This document shows positions 18,074 through 26,368 of a stretch of 64,000 nt of DNA, piece after piece. Origin of the DNA: JAVBMJ01 sp031551275 (GTDB taxonomy: Bacteria; Bacteroidota; Bacteroidia; Bacteroidales; Rikenellaceae); assembly GCA_031551275.1 (NCBI GenBank), contig JAVBNX010000009.1, forward strand, positions 1 through 64,000, read 5' to 3'. How positions within the stretch are numbered: the stretch's first letter is position 1; every line of letters begins with the position of its first letter. The notes under the pieces were generated by a model. The model searched no databases and had not been told where the DNA came from. It saw only the letters and a list, made by a program, of their open reading frames with translations. The translations under genes and the position numbers were made by a program.

Positions 18074-18708
18074 CTATTTTACCGCTCACATACCTGGGCA
18101 ATACCCAATACTATGCAAGGCTTGTTGCTGAACCGTGCGTGATCGACCTGGGCGAACACTTCGTCAAGCAGAGCTTCCGCAGCCGTTGCGAGATCGCGGG
18201 GGCCAACGGCCGTATCGCACTGACCGTGCCCGTGATACAAGCCCCGAACGACGTAAAATGCAGTGTAAAGGATTGCAGGATAGATAATTCCAAGCGTTGG
18301 CAGCACAACCACTGGCACTCGATCTGCTCGGCCTACCGCAGCGCGCCCTATTTCGACCACTACATCGGACGCTTCGAGCCGTTTTTCACAGCCCAGCAGG
18401 AGAGCTTGCGCGAGCTGAATATGGGCCTGATGGAGTGCGTGTTAGATGTGCTGAAGGTTAGCCGGCTGCCCGTTTTCAGCGAGGCTTATATTGATCCTGA
18501 AGAAATAGATCCGCTCGACGACCTGCGTGCCGCGCTCTCCCCCAAGCCGAGGCTTCACAGGCCTGACCCTCATTTCGTTGCGCAGCCCTACTACCAGGTA
18601 TTCCAAAAAGAATCGACAGGCTTTTTGCAAAACCTGTCGATCCTGGACCTTATTTTCAACGAGGGGCCCGTCGCGCGGGAGGTCCTCGAAAAATCGTATT
18701 TGCCTTAG
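18070..18708 (+). CDS. WbqC-like family protein
   Basis: A 212-residue WbqC-family protein. The family occurs in O-antigen and other glycan clusters in Proteobacteria and as a single core gene in Bacteroidetes; its activity is unproven, with an aminotransferase-partner or acyl-transfer role proposed for cluster members. Diagnostic segments are LPLTYLGNTQYYARL at the start, FVKQSFRSRCEIAGANGRIALTVPV, and NSKRWQHNHWHSICSAYRSAPYFDHY. ATG overlaps the ispG stop, so the two are translationally coupled. Its 3' end abuts the convergent FadL-type gene within a 13-bp duplication. Confidence 0.85.
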   Translation: MTILPLTYLGNTQYYARLVAEPCVIDLGEHFVKQSFRSRCEIAGANGRIALTVPVIQAPNDVKCSVKDCRIDNSKRWQHNHWHSICSAYRSAPYFDHYIGRFEPFFTAQQESLRELNMGLMECVLDVLKVSRLPVFSEAYIDPEEIDPLDDLRAALSPKPRLHRPDPHFVAQPYYQVFQKESTGFLQNLSILDLIFNEGPVAREVLEKSYLP

Positions 18709-18726
18709 AACCGTTGCCTTAGAACC
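18700..18726. repeat. 13-bp perfect tandem duplication across convergent stop codons
   Basis: TTGCCTTAGAACC occurs at 18700-18712 and 18714-18726, separated by one G. The first copy carries the TAG of wbqC and the second the reverse-strand TAA of the FadL-type gene. Confidence 0.8.
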
Positions 18727-20338
18727 TGATCCCGCAGGTAAAGATGATGTTGTTCTGCCCGCGCTTCTGGGTCACGTAGCCGTCCTGCGCGAAGGTAACC
18801 GGATCGCCCGCGTTGTTGACCCCGTCGTAGTAGTAGAAGTCGTAGCCGGTGTAGTCCGAGTCGGTGCGCACGTAGGCCAGATCGAAGGTTACGTTGCTGA
18901 ACCTGAATCCGATGCCCGCGCTCATGGTTTGGGATTTGGTCCTGACGGGGTTGTTGAAGGGAACCTCGCCGAACGTGCCTTTGAGCGGGCTGCCGTAGTA
19001 GCCGTAGCCGGCCCTGAGGGCGAGCATGGGTACGGGCTTGACTTCCAGGCCCACGCGCAGGTTGTCGGAGCCTTTGCAGTACTCCTTCGCGTCGGCTTTG
19101 AAGTACTCCTCGACCTGGTAACTTTCGTCTATGAGCCTCATGCCGTTGAACCACGCTTTCTCGTAGTCGGCCGACAGGATGGCGTACTGGCCGAAGGTCC
19201 ACGACGCGCCGAACATCAGTTTGGGAGGCGAGTTGAAGCGCATCTCCTCGATCAAAACGTCGGTGTCGGAGTAGCCGCTGTCGCCCACTTTGAAGTCGTT
19301 GAACATCTCCCCGCTGTACTCCCTGTCGAAAGTGACCATGGTGGGGGAATGGACGGCCACGCTCAAACGCAAAGGATCGACGGGGCGGACGATCAGACCG
19401 AACTTGAAGTTCACGCCCGTGCCGGCCATGCGGATGTACTGGTCGTAGAGCATGTAGTTGAGTTGCTGGCCGTCGTTGTTGGGGACTTCGTAGTCGTAGC
19501 CCTCCTCGTATTGCTCGGTCATCCGGTAGTAGATGTCCTGGATGCCCACCGAGAAGCCCATGTAAACAACATTCGAGAAGTTGAAGCCCAAACCCAGCGA
19601 GTACTCGCCGATCGCGCCCTCATTCTTGCTGCGCAGGTAGGGGTTTACCCAGGCGGGGTTTTGGTAGTCCGTGATCCGGTACTGGTTCGACGCGGTGCCG
19701 TCGTCCTCGAGCCGGTAGGATTGGTAGCCCATCACGGCGCCCCAGTGGTTGACCGGGATGTTGCGGTTCTGGAAGGGGCGGCTGTCGGTTACCAAATTGC
19801 CCTCGGGGATGCCCCTGAGCATATTGGTAAAGGCGTTGGCGATCGTCGAGGGCCTGTCGTAGAGCTGCATCGAGGAGACCGAGTTGAAGTCGGCCAGGCG
19901 GTTGTAGCCCACCCCGAAGCTCATGCTGGTCAAAGCGCCCGATCCGCGGAAGACCTCCAGGGCCACGCCGATGTTGTTGAAGGCGAAATTGCCCTGGGAG
20001 TTGCGCATCTTATCCCCGGCGTAGGGGTCGGAGAAGCTGCTCTTCATGACCGAGTTGCCTCCCGAGAGGGAGAACGCGAAGTCCGATCCCCGGTACATAC
20101 CCAGGCCCGCGGGGTTGATCGACATCGAGGAGATGTCGGCCCCCAGCGAGGAGAACGCGCCCCCCATGGCCGATGTGCGGGCCGTACCCAGCGTGTACTG
20201 GGTCTGGGAGAGGGTAATCATGTCGGTAAAGGTAAACTCCGAACCCAGGAGCACGCGCCCCCCGAGTACCTGGTCCTGCGCCGATGCGCCTACACAGAGC
20301 GCCAGGGCGAGGGATGATAGGATTATGGTCTTTTTCAT
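18719..20338 (-). CDS. OmpP1/FadL-family outer membrane transporter
   Basis: A 539-residue outer-membrane protein. The N-terminus is a signal peptide (MKKTIILSSLALALCVGASAQ) with cleavage after ASA. The mature start then has the FadL-like hatch region TLGTARTSAMGGAFSSLGADISSMSINPAGLG, with the NPAG motif. The remainder is aromatic-rich beta strand typical of a 14-strand barrel and ends with phenylalanine (TCGIRF). FadL proteins pass fatty acids or other hydrophobic compounds across the outer membrane; the substrate here is unknown. It is encoded 40 nt downstream of the Ser/Tyr-rich lipoprotein gene in the same direction. Confidence 0.88.
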   Translation of the reverse strand: MKKTIILSSLALALCVGASAQDQVLGGRVLLGSEFTFTDMITLSQTQYTLGTARTSAMGGAFSSLGADISSMSINPAGLGMYRGSDFAFSLSGGNSVMKSSFSDPYAGDKMRNSQGNFAFNNIGVALEVFRGSGALTSMSFGVGYNRLADFNSVSSMQLYDRPSTIANAFTNMLRGIPEGNLVTDSRPFQNRNIPVNHWGAVMGYQSYRLEDDGTASNQYRITDYQNPAWVNPYLRSKNEGAIGEYSLGLGFNFSNVVYMGFSVGIQDIYYRMTEQYEEGYDYEVPNNDGQQLNYMLYDQYIRMAGTGVNFKFGLIVRPVDPLRLSVAVHSPTMVTFDREYSGEMFNDFKVGDSGYSDTDVLIEEMRFNSPPKLMFGASWTFGQYAILSADYEKAWFNGMRLIDESYQVEEYFKADAKEYCKGSDNLRVGLEVKPVPMLALRAGYGYYGSPLKGTFGEVPFNNPVRTKSQTMSAGIGFRFSNVTFDLAYVRTDSDYTGYDFYYYDGVNNAGDPVTFAQDGYVTQKRGQNNIIFTCGIRF

Positions 20339-20377
20339 AGTTGTCTGCTTTAGGTTATCCGTACGGGTTGCCCGGCG

Positions 20378-21541
20378 TTACCTCCGGCTCGTGCCGCCCG
20401 AAGAGCCCCTCGAGGAGGAACTGGAACTGCTGCCGCCGCTGTACCCCGAGGAGGAGCTGCCCGAGGACCTGCTCGACGACGATCCGCTGCTGTAGCTGCT
20501 GGACGAGGAGGAGCTCGATGAACTCCTGTCGTAACCGCTCGAGGAGGATGAGCTGCCCCGGCTGTAACCGCTCGACGAGGAGCTACCGCTCCTTGAACTG
20601 CTCGAGGATGAGCTGCCGCGGTTGTAGCTGCCCGATGAGGAACTGCCGCCCCTCGGGTCGCGGTAGGTCGTGCCGTAGCTGCTTCCGCCCCGGTCGTAGC
20701 CGCTGGTGGTGGCCGACGAGTTGGGTCGGCGGTAGCCCGAGCTGCCGTAGCTACTGCCTGAGGTGCCGTAACTGCCGCCGTAGCTGCGGTTGCTCGAATA
20801 GCTGCCGTAGCTGCGGTTGCTTCCGCTGCGGTAGGAGTTGTACTGGTAGGGACGGCCCGAGTAGTAGCCGTGGCCGCCTCCGCCCCAGTAGCCGCCTCCG
20901 TAGTAGTAGGGCGAGCAGTAGTAGGGGTAGCTGCGGTAATAGCCCGGCATGCCCCAGCCCCAGTAGTAGGAGCTGCTCCAGGCCCAGTAGGGGTCGTAGT
21001 AGTTGTAGTAGGGAACGTAGCCCCAGTAAGGGCTGTAACCCCAGCTGTAACCCCAGCCGATCGAGAAGTAGGGGCGGCCCCACGAGCCGAACATGGCCGT
21101 GACGTACCTCGGCTCGACCCAGACCTGGCTGCCCATTACCATCACGTTGTAGAAGGCGGGGTCGTAGGCCATCGTGTACCAGTAGGCGTCGCCGTAGCGG
21201 TAGTCGTAGTAACTCGACGGCATGCGGTAGGACAGCGATTCGAAGCCGCGCAGGCGGCGCGCGTAGGCACCGTCGTAGCTGTCTTCCAGAATATCCTGGT
21301 AGGGGTTGCCGGAAAGGGCGGCGTCCAGGCGGGCCTGTTCATCGGCGATCTGAGCCCGCAAAGCGGCTTCATAAGCGGCCCGCTCGGCCCTCTCCTTGGC
21401 CAGTTGTTCGGCTATAACCCTGCGGTTGTGGACGTTGTAAAGGTCGTCCTGGGTAACGGATGCCGGGGCGTACATCGATTGTGAACATCCCGCGGCAAGG
21501 AGCGCTACCATGGCTGCCAAAAAGATCCGGGTTGTTTTCAT
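20378..21541 (-). CDS. Tyr/Gly- and Ser-rich low-complexity lipoprotein
   Basis: A 387-residue protein with a lipoprotein signal (MKTTRIFLAAMVALLAAGCSQ; lipobox LAAGC). Residues about 30-80 form a charged helix (RVIAEQLAKERAERAAYEAALRAQIADEQARLDAAL). Residues about 100-230 are extremely rich in Tyr, Trp and Gly (WGYSWGYSPYWGYVPYYNYYDPYW), and the last 150 are mostly Ser, Gly, Tyr and Arg with long serine runs. No enzyme domain is visible. Similar Bacteroides proteins are often annotated vitellogenin II-like because of the serine tract, which is a composition artefact. A surface adhesive, matrix or scaffold role is plausible but is inference. It sits upstream of the FadL-type gene. Confidence 0.75.
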   Translation of the reverse strand: MKTTRIFLAAMVALLAAGCSQSMYAPASVTQDDLYNVHNRRVIAEQLAKERAERAAYEAALRAQIADEQARLDAALSGNPYQDILEDSYDGAYARRLRGFESLSYRMPSSYYDYRYGDAYWYTMAYDPAFYNVMVMGSQVWVEPRYVTAMFGSWGRPYFSIGWGYSWGYSPYWGYVPYYNYYDPYWAWSSSYYWGWGMPGYYRSYPYYCSPYYYGGGYWGGGGHGYYSGRPYQYNSYRSGSNRSYGSYSSNRSYGGSYGTSGSSYGSSGYRRPNSSATTSGYDRGGSSYGTTYRDPRGGSSSSGSYNRGSSSSSSSRSGSSSSSGYSRGSSSSSSGYDRSSSSSSSSSSYSSGSSSSRSSGSSSSGYSGGSSSSSSSRGSSGGTSRR

Positions 21542-21646
21542 GGTTATGGTTTTTAAGTGTAAACGTCTTTCAATCCCTGTTTATTACATAGATGCAATAC
21601 GGGGGCATTTCGTTGCCCAAAGTTACGAAATTTTAGAGAAAAAAAC

Positions 21647-21654
21647 TACCTTTG
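21647..21654 (+). promoter_or_regulatory. -7 box TACCTTTG of proS
   Basis: A perfect box that ends 26 nt before the ATG at 21681. It rules out the longer in-frame start at 21510. Confidence 0.65.
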
Positions 21655-21680
21655 CCTCCCTGACTATACAAAACGAAGAT

Positions 21681-23165
21681 ATGGCGATCGAACTCAAAGA
21701 TTTGACCAACCGCGAAGAGAGCTACTCGCAGTGGTATAACGACCTGGTGGTAAAGGCCGGACTGGCGGAATACTCCGCCGTGAGGGGGTGCATGGTCATC
21801 AAGCCCTACGGCTATGCGATATGGGAAAAAATGCAACGGGCGCTGGACGATATGTTCAAGGCCACGGGGCATGAAAACGCCTATTTCCCGCTGTTCATCC
21901 CCAAGTCGTTCTTCAGTAAGGAGGCCAAACACGTGGACGGCTTTGCCAAGGAGTGCGCCGTGGTAACCCACTACCGGTTGAAAAACGACCCCGACGGCAA
22001 AGGCGTGGTGGTCGATCCCGACGCCAAACTCGAAGAAGAACTGATCGTGCGCCCGACCTCGGAGACGATCATCTGGAATACATACAAGAACTGGATCCAA
22101 TCCTACCGCGACCTGCCCATTTTGTGCAACCAGTGGGCCAACGTGGTCAGGTGGGAGATGCGCACGAGGTTGTTCCTGCGCACGGCCGAGTTCCTCTGGC
22201 AGGAGGGCCACACCGCCCACGCCACCCGCGAGGAGGCGATCGAGGAGACCTACCGCATGGTCAACGTCTACGCCGACTTTGCCCAGAACTGGATGGCGGT
22301 GCCGGTCGTGATCGGCCACAAGAGCGAGAACGAGCGTTTCGCGGGCGCGGAGGACACCCTCTCGATCGAGGCGCTGATGCAGGACGGCAAGGCGTTGCAG
22401 AGCGGGACGTCCCACTTCCTGGGGCAGAACTTCGCCAAAGCGTTCGACGTGCAGTTCGCCAACAAGGAGGGCAAGCTGGACTATGTGTGGGCGACCTCGT
22501 GGGGCGTTTCGACAAGGCTGATGGGGGCGCTGATCATGGCGCACAGCGATAACAACGGTTTGGTTTTGCCGCCCAAGCTGGCTCCGATCCAGGTCGTTAT
22601 GGTTCCCATTTACAAGGGCGAGGAGGAGCTCAGGCAGGTGGTCGACAAATTCGAGCCGATCGCCGCGGAGTTGAGGGCCAAAGGGATCAGCGTGAAGATC
22701 GACGCGCGGGACAACGTGCGCTCGGGCTTCAAGTTCGCCGAGTACGAGCTCCGGGGCGTGCCCCTGCGTCTGGCCATGGGGCCGAGGGACATGGCCGCCG
22801 GGACCATCGAAGTGGCCCGCCGCGACACCCTGACCAAAGAGACGTTGCCCGTGGAGGGGATCGTGGAGTACCTCGATGCCAAACTGGATGAGATCCAGGA
22901 GGCGATTTTCGACCGGGCGTTGACGTTCCGCGAGGAGAATACCACCAAAGTCGATACGTTCGAGGAGTTTGAGAAGGTGCTCGACGGAAAGGGCGGGTTT
23001 ATCCTGGCCCACTGGGACGGCACGCCCGAGACCGAGGAGAAGATCAAGGAGATGACCAAGGCCACCATCCGGTGCATACCTTTGGACGCTCCCGAGGAGC
23101 AAGGCAAGTGCATTTTGACGGGTAAGCCCTCCATGCGCAGGGTTTTGTTCGCAAGGGCTTATTGA
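21681..23165 (+). CDS. proS: prolyl-tRNA synthetase, archaeal/eukaryotic-like type
   Basis: A 494-residue class II aminoacyl-tRNA synthetase that charges tRNA-Pro. It lacks the INS editing domain of the bacterial type and is the shorter ProS type 3 common in Bacteroidetes. Seen are IKPYGYAIWEKMQRALDDMFKATGHENAYFPLFIP (motif 1), RPTSETIIWNTYKNWIQSYRDLPILCNQWANVVRWE and TRLFLRTAEFLWQEGHTAHAT (motif 2), and GTSHFLGQNFAKAF with WATSWGVSTRLMGALIMAHSD (motif 3). The C-terminal anticodon-binding domain and a terminal Tyr (RRVLFARAY) are intact. The start ATG at 21681 lies 26 nt downstream of a perfect -7 box. A strong terminator follows. Confidence 0.96.
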   Translation: MAIELKDLTNREESYSQWYNDLVVKAGLAEYSAVRGCMVIKPYGYAIWEKMQRALDDMFKATGHENAYFPLFIPKSFFSKEAKHVDGFAKECAVVTHYRLKNDPDGKGVVVDPDAKLEEELIVRPTSETIIWNTYKNWIQSYRDLPILCNQWANVVRWEMRTRLFLRTAEFLWQEGHTAHATREEAIEETYRMVNVYADFAQNWMAVPVVIGHKSENERFAGAEDTLSIEALMQDGKALQSGTSHFLGQNFAKAFDVQFANKEGKLDYVWATSWGVSTRLMGALIMAHSDNNGLVLPPKLAPIQVVMVPIYKGEEELRQVVDKFEPIAAELRAKGISVKIDARDNVRSGFKFAEYELRGVPLRLAMGPRDMAAGTIEVARRDTLTKETLPVEGIVEYLDAKLDEIQEAIFDRALTFREENTTKVDTFEEFEKVLDGKGGFILAHWDGTPETEEKIKEMTKATIRCIPLDAPEEQGKCILTGKPSMRRVLFARAY

Positions 23166-23179
23166 TATTGACTTATAAG

Positions 23180-23219
23180 AGGAAGGCCCCGAAGGCAGTG
23201 ATGCTTTCGGGGCCTTCCT
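23180..23219. terminator. bidirectional terminator after proS
   Basis: A 14-bp perfect stem AGGAAGGCCCCGAA / TTCGGGGCCTTCCT with an 12-nt loop, between the convergent proS and 23235-23957 genes. Confidence 0.85.
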
Positions 23220-23234
23220 GTTTGGAAATGCGGT

Positions 23235-23957
23235 TTATTGCAACTTGCCGATCTTTTCGCGGAAGCTCGCGATCGACTCGGGGCCGTAGACGCTCTTGAG
23301 CATGGTGTCCTCGGTCGCGCTGGTCTTGGTGGTGCGGTAGAAGGGGTTCACACCGTGCTTGTTGCTCGTGCCGTAGGATTTTTCGACCTCGAAGGCCGCG
23401 TACTCCAGGAAGAAGTCCAGCAGCTTGTAGCCGTAGTCCACGCCGTTGCTTTGGAAAAAGAGGCTATCCTTGCTGGCGGCGGAGGTGTTGTTCGCCGAGA
23501 GCAGGTTGGTCACCTTCTTCACACCCCCCTCGGAGCGGATGTCGACCTGGCGCATGGCGTCGAGTTTCCAGGCGTCGTGGGAGACGACCATCGAACCGTC
23601 GGATTGCATCAGGTGGAGCTCGCCGCCCGCGATGGCGAAGAAATAGAGGCTCATGTCGAAGCTCTCGCGCATGGTCAGCAGCTCGACGCCGCCCTTGAGC
23701 AGCGATTTGCCGAAACTCTTGCGCGGCTCGCACGGGCACAGGCACTCGATGGGGCTTTCGCCTACCGCGTCCTGAAGCATTTTGAACTTGCCGGCGTCGG
23801 AGAACAGGTCGTGGATAACGCCCTGCTTGTTCTCGCTCCAGGCTTTGTAGGCGTCGTCATAGGCTTTGACGTTGCGGCCGGTAAATTTGTCTTTGAAGAG
23901 GTAGAAGACGACCAGGATGCCGCCGATGGTAACGATGGGGATTAAAACGGTCCACAT
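23235..23957 (-). CDS. hypothetical membrane-anchored protein
   Basis: A 240-residue protein I cannot assign. The N-terminus is one membrane helix (MWTVLIPIVTIGGILVVFYLF); the rest is soluble, with a CLCPCEP cysteine cluster near residue 70 and a segment YFFAIAGGELHLMQSDGSMVVSHD that looks like a beta-rich domain. The start is placed at the ATG at 23957 because the upstream frame is an arginine/proline-rich shadow of the preceding gene. It follows the 80-residue membrane gene by 23 nt, and they probably form a two-gene operon from the box at 24252-24245. It ends at the terminator shared with proS. Confidence 0.7.
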   Translation of the reverse strand: MWTVLIPIVTIGGILVVFYLFKDKFTGRNVKAYDDAYKAWSENKQGVIHDLFSDAGKFKMLQDAVGESPIECLCPCEPRKSFGKSLLKGGVELLTMRESFDMSLYFFAIAGGELHLMQSDGSMVVSHDAWKLDAMRQVDIRSEGGVKKVTNLLSANNTSAASKDSLFFQSNGVDYGYKLLDFFLEYAAFEVEKSYGTSNKHGVNPFYRTTKTSATEDTMLKSVYGPESIASFREKIGKLQ

Positions 23958-23980
23958 AATGCAAGTGAGTTTTTTGGGGG

Positions 23981-24223
23981 TTATAATTGATTTTTCTTTA
24001 CTTTTCCGGTGTCGGGGTCCACCTTGATCCTGTGGGTCCGGATGTTGTCGCCCCACAGGGCCAATAAGCCGGCGACGGCAAGGCCTGCCACGGCGACCCA
24101 CCAGGGTGCGGCCTTTTTGCCCATGAACAGAATGACGGCCATGAACAGGGCCAGGCCGCCCGAGATGCCCAATATGGCGTTTCCCGCCAAAGTTTTAAAC
24201 CAGCTGTTGTCGGATCTTCCCAT
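23981..24223 (-). CDS. small hypothetical membrane protein, 80 residues
   Basis: An 80-residue protein with two membrane segments (LAGNAILGISGGLALFMAVILFMG and APWWVAVAGLAVAGLLALWG) joined by a short KK loop, and a hydrophilic C-terminal tail (THRIKVDPDTGKVKKNQL). The start is the ATG at 24223, 21 nt downstream of a perfect TACCTTTG box; the longer frame would begin inside that box. No family is recognised. It is co-directional with and 23 nt upstream of the 240-residue membrane-anchored protein, which suggests the two work together. Confidence 0.65.
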   Translation of the reverse strand: MGRSDNSWFKTLAGNAILGISGGLALFMAVILFMGKKAAPWWVAVAGLAVAGLLALWGDNIRTHRIKVDPDTGKVKKNQL

Positions 24224-24244
24224 GATTCTCTTTTTCCGGTGGCG

Positions 24245-24252
24245 CAAAGGTA
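24245..24252 (-). promoter_or_regulatory. -7 box TACCTTTG of the two-gene membrane operon
   Basis: A perfect box that ends 21 nt before the ATG at 24223. Confidence 0.65.
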
Positions 24253-24398
24253 ATGAATGCGCTCAATTTTTGCAATATGAATGACAATATTTAGCGCGCA
24301 GCCCGAGTGGAACGGCCGGTCTTTAAATTAAGGAAACACTTATTTAAGAAACACATAACACGCTCCGGGCAGGCCGCCCCGCAGGGAATGTTTATTTT

Positions 24399-24406
24399 TA
24401 CATTTG
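24399..24406 (+). promoter_or_regulatory. -7 box TACATTTG of the KdpD-like gene
   Basis: A perfect box that ends 27 nt before the ATG at 24434. Upstream, TTAAGgAAACACtTA (24328-24342) and TTAAGAAACACATAA (24344-24358) form a direct repeat that could be an operator. Confidence 0.55.
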
Positions 24407-24433
24407 AAATTGCCCCCTTAGCCCGAACCCTGC

Positions 24434-26368
24434 ATGGCCGCTATATCTCCGGAAGATCCGAATCATGAACGGACACGGCATTTGGTTGCCGTGATCGCCT
24501 ATCCCGATTGCGAACCGGTGGTGCGCAGGGCGAAAATAATCGCCGATGCGGAAAGGTTGGAGTGGATCGCGTTGTATTCCGACGAGGAGATAGAAGACGC
24601 AGAGGTCTCCCGGGTACTGGCGGCAAACCTCGAACTGGCCAGGGAGCTGGGTGCAACGGTGGTCGCCTCGAGGGGCGATGGCTTGTTGGAAGAGTGCCTC
24701 GAGCATACCGGCGCTGTCTTCGTGGTCGGTTGGCGCAAACGAAAAGGGGGACGGGTCGATTCCGCAGACAGCCGCCTGGTCAACCGGCTGATGAGAAGAG
24801 GGGCCGATATCCGTACCGTAACCCATCAGATGGGCCCCGGCAAGTCGCGTTGCCGGGGAGGCGTCCGTTTCGGGCTCGGTATCCGCAGCGGGTCATGGCT
24901 CGCCATCGCAGCCGGATCGCTGATCACGGCAATCCTGTGCGAACAAATGATCGACGCAGGCTTGCCGGGATATTTGCCCATGACCCTGTTGCTCCTGTTC
25001 TTTATGGGGGCGATCATGCTCAAGATGAAGTATGCGGTATTGTACACCCTAATCGCTATCCTGATTGTCGATTTGACGTTCATTATGCCGGTTTACAGCC
25101 TGCAGATCAATTCGCGCAGCGATGTGATCGCGTTCCTCATTTTTTTTGTTATAGCCATGTTCAACGGCATATTGGCCACTCTCTACAACCGGTGGCGCCG
25201 GCGGGCACTCGAGGGGGGCAGGCAGGCGGAGGCGTTGCTGATGCTGACACGAAAACTGAACCAGACGGAAGACCTCCAGCAGGCGGTCAGGGTAAGCGAG
25301 GAGAGTATCAAAAACGAGTTCTCAGTGGGCGTGGCGCTGCTCTTCCAGGACGAGGGCAAACCGCTGACCGAAAGCCCGCAGCTTCCGCGTGACGCGGTGC
25401 TCTCCCCCGTGGACAAGGATGCGGTCAACTGGGCTTTCATGCACCAAAAGCCCACGGGGCGCTTTACCGACACGTTCCCTTCGGCCGATTACACCTACTA
25501 TCCGCTCAGGGGCCCGCGCTACCGCCTCGGGGTGGTCGCCGTGGGGCAGCGCAAGGCCTTTACGGGGCGCACGGCGGTCTTTTGGGATGCGGTCGTCGAG
25601 CAGATCGGGCGCTCGCTCGAACAGCGCCGCGTGGAGGATATTTCCCGCGAAAGCACCCTGTCGGACCAGTCGGACAAGCTCTACCACGCCCTGTTCGGGA
25701 CCCTGACCTTTGAGTTGAATGCCCCTGTGTCGGCCATCGAGCAGACCGCAGGGCAACTGCTGGCCGACCCGGATGCCGATGCGGTCCAGAAGCGTCTGTC
25801 GGCGGATATTTTGACCGCATCCCAAAAGCTCGACCGGATGATCGGGACCCTGATGGATATGTGGCGGATCGAGACCGGAAGGGTCATGCCCAGGCGCGAG
25901 TGGTGCGATATAAGGCAACTGGCCGGGGAGGTGCGCGAAAGCCTCGAAAAGGAGTTGGCCGCCTACGACTACCGGGCGGATATTCCCGCCATGCCACGGG
26001 TCAGGATCGACCCCAGGCTTACCGGGCAGGCTTTGCGCAATTTGCTGCACAACTCCTGCCTATACACGCCTCCGGGAACGGTGATCGGGCTGGAAGCCTG
26101 CCTGGAGGAGGGTAAGCTGATCTTAAAGCAGACCGACGACGGGCCGGGATTCGAGCCCCAGTCGCTGGTCCGCGTGTTCGATAAGTTCTGGCGGCCGGAA
26201 GACGCCCTGCCCGGGGGTATGGGGCTGGGTTTGCCCGTGGTCAAGGGGTTTGTCGAGGCGCAGGGCGGCAGCGTGGCCGTGGAGAACAAACCCGGCGGCG
26301 GGGTGTGCTTCACGCTGAGCATACCCGTGGAGGTGGAGCGCAAGGGCGGGCGGGGGCCGGGTCAATAG
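24434..26368 (+). CDS. KdpD-like sensor kinase lacking the H-box histidine
   Basis: A 644-residue protein with KdpD-type architecture minus the N-terminal KdpD domain. It has a USP-like domain (about 15-125), four membrane helices of DUF4118 type (about 155-250), a GAF-like region (about 270-400), a dimerisation helix and an HATPase domain. The ATPase boxes are good: NLLHNSCLYTPPG (N), DDGPGF (G1), VFDKFW (F), GMGLGLPVVKG (G2). In the dimerisation helix, where KdpD has SHDLRTP or SHELRIP, this protein has TFELNAP: the phosphoacceptor His is Phe426. It may therefore be a pseudo-kinase or a partner in a heterodimer. No kdpFABC or response regulator is adjacent. It converges with the esterase gene, overlapping by 7 bp. 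Confidence 0.85.
   Translation: MAAISPEDPNHERTRHLVAVIAYPDCEPVVRRAKIIADAERLEWIALYSDEEIEDAEVSRVLAANLELARELGATVVASRGDGLLEECLEHTGAVFVVGWRKRKGGRVDSADSRLVNRLMRRGADIRTVTHQMGPGKSRCRGGVRFGLGIRSGSWLAIAAGSLITAILCEQMIDAGLPGYLPMTLLLLFFMGAIMLKMKYAVLYTLIAILIVDLTFIMPVYSLQINSRSDVIAFLIFFVIAMFNGILATLYNRWRRRALEGGRQAEALLMLTRKLNQTEDLQQAVRVSEESIKNEFSVGVALLFQDEGKPLTESPQLPRDAVLSPVDKDAVNWAFMHQKPTGRFTDTFPSADYTYYPLRGPRYRLGVVAVGQRKAFTGRTAVFWDAVVEQIGRSLEQRRVEDISRESTLSDQSDKLYHALFGTLTFELNAPVSAIEQTAGQLLADPDADAVQKRLSADILTASQKLDRMIGTLMDMWRIETGRVMPRREWCDIRQLAGEVRESLEKELAAYDYRADIPAMPRVRIDPRLTGQALRNLLHNSCLYTPPGTVIGLEACLEEGKLILKQTDDGPGFEPQSLVRVFDKFWRPEDALPGGMGLGLPVVKGFVEAQGGSVAVENKPGGGVCFTLSIPVEVERKGGRGPGQ

Noticed and set aside
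18527..20317. Long plus-strand frame opposite the FadL-type gene
   Set aside because: Shadow of the minus-strand porin gene, which has a signal peptide and NPAG motif; the plus frame shows only Val/Glu/Arg-rich text.
24434..26368. KdpD of a potassium-uptake operon
   Set aside because: No kdpFABC or kdpE is adjacent, the KdpD N-terminal domain is missing and the H-box histidine is absent.
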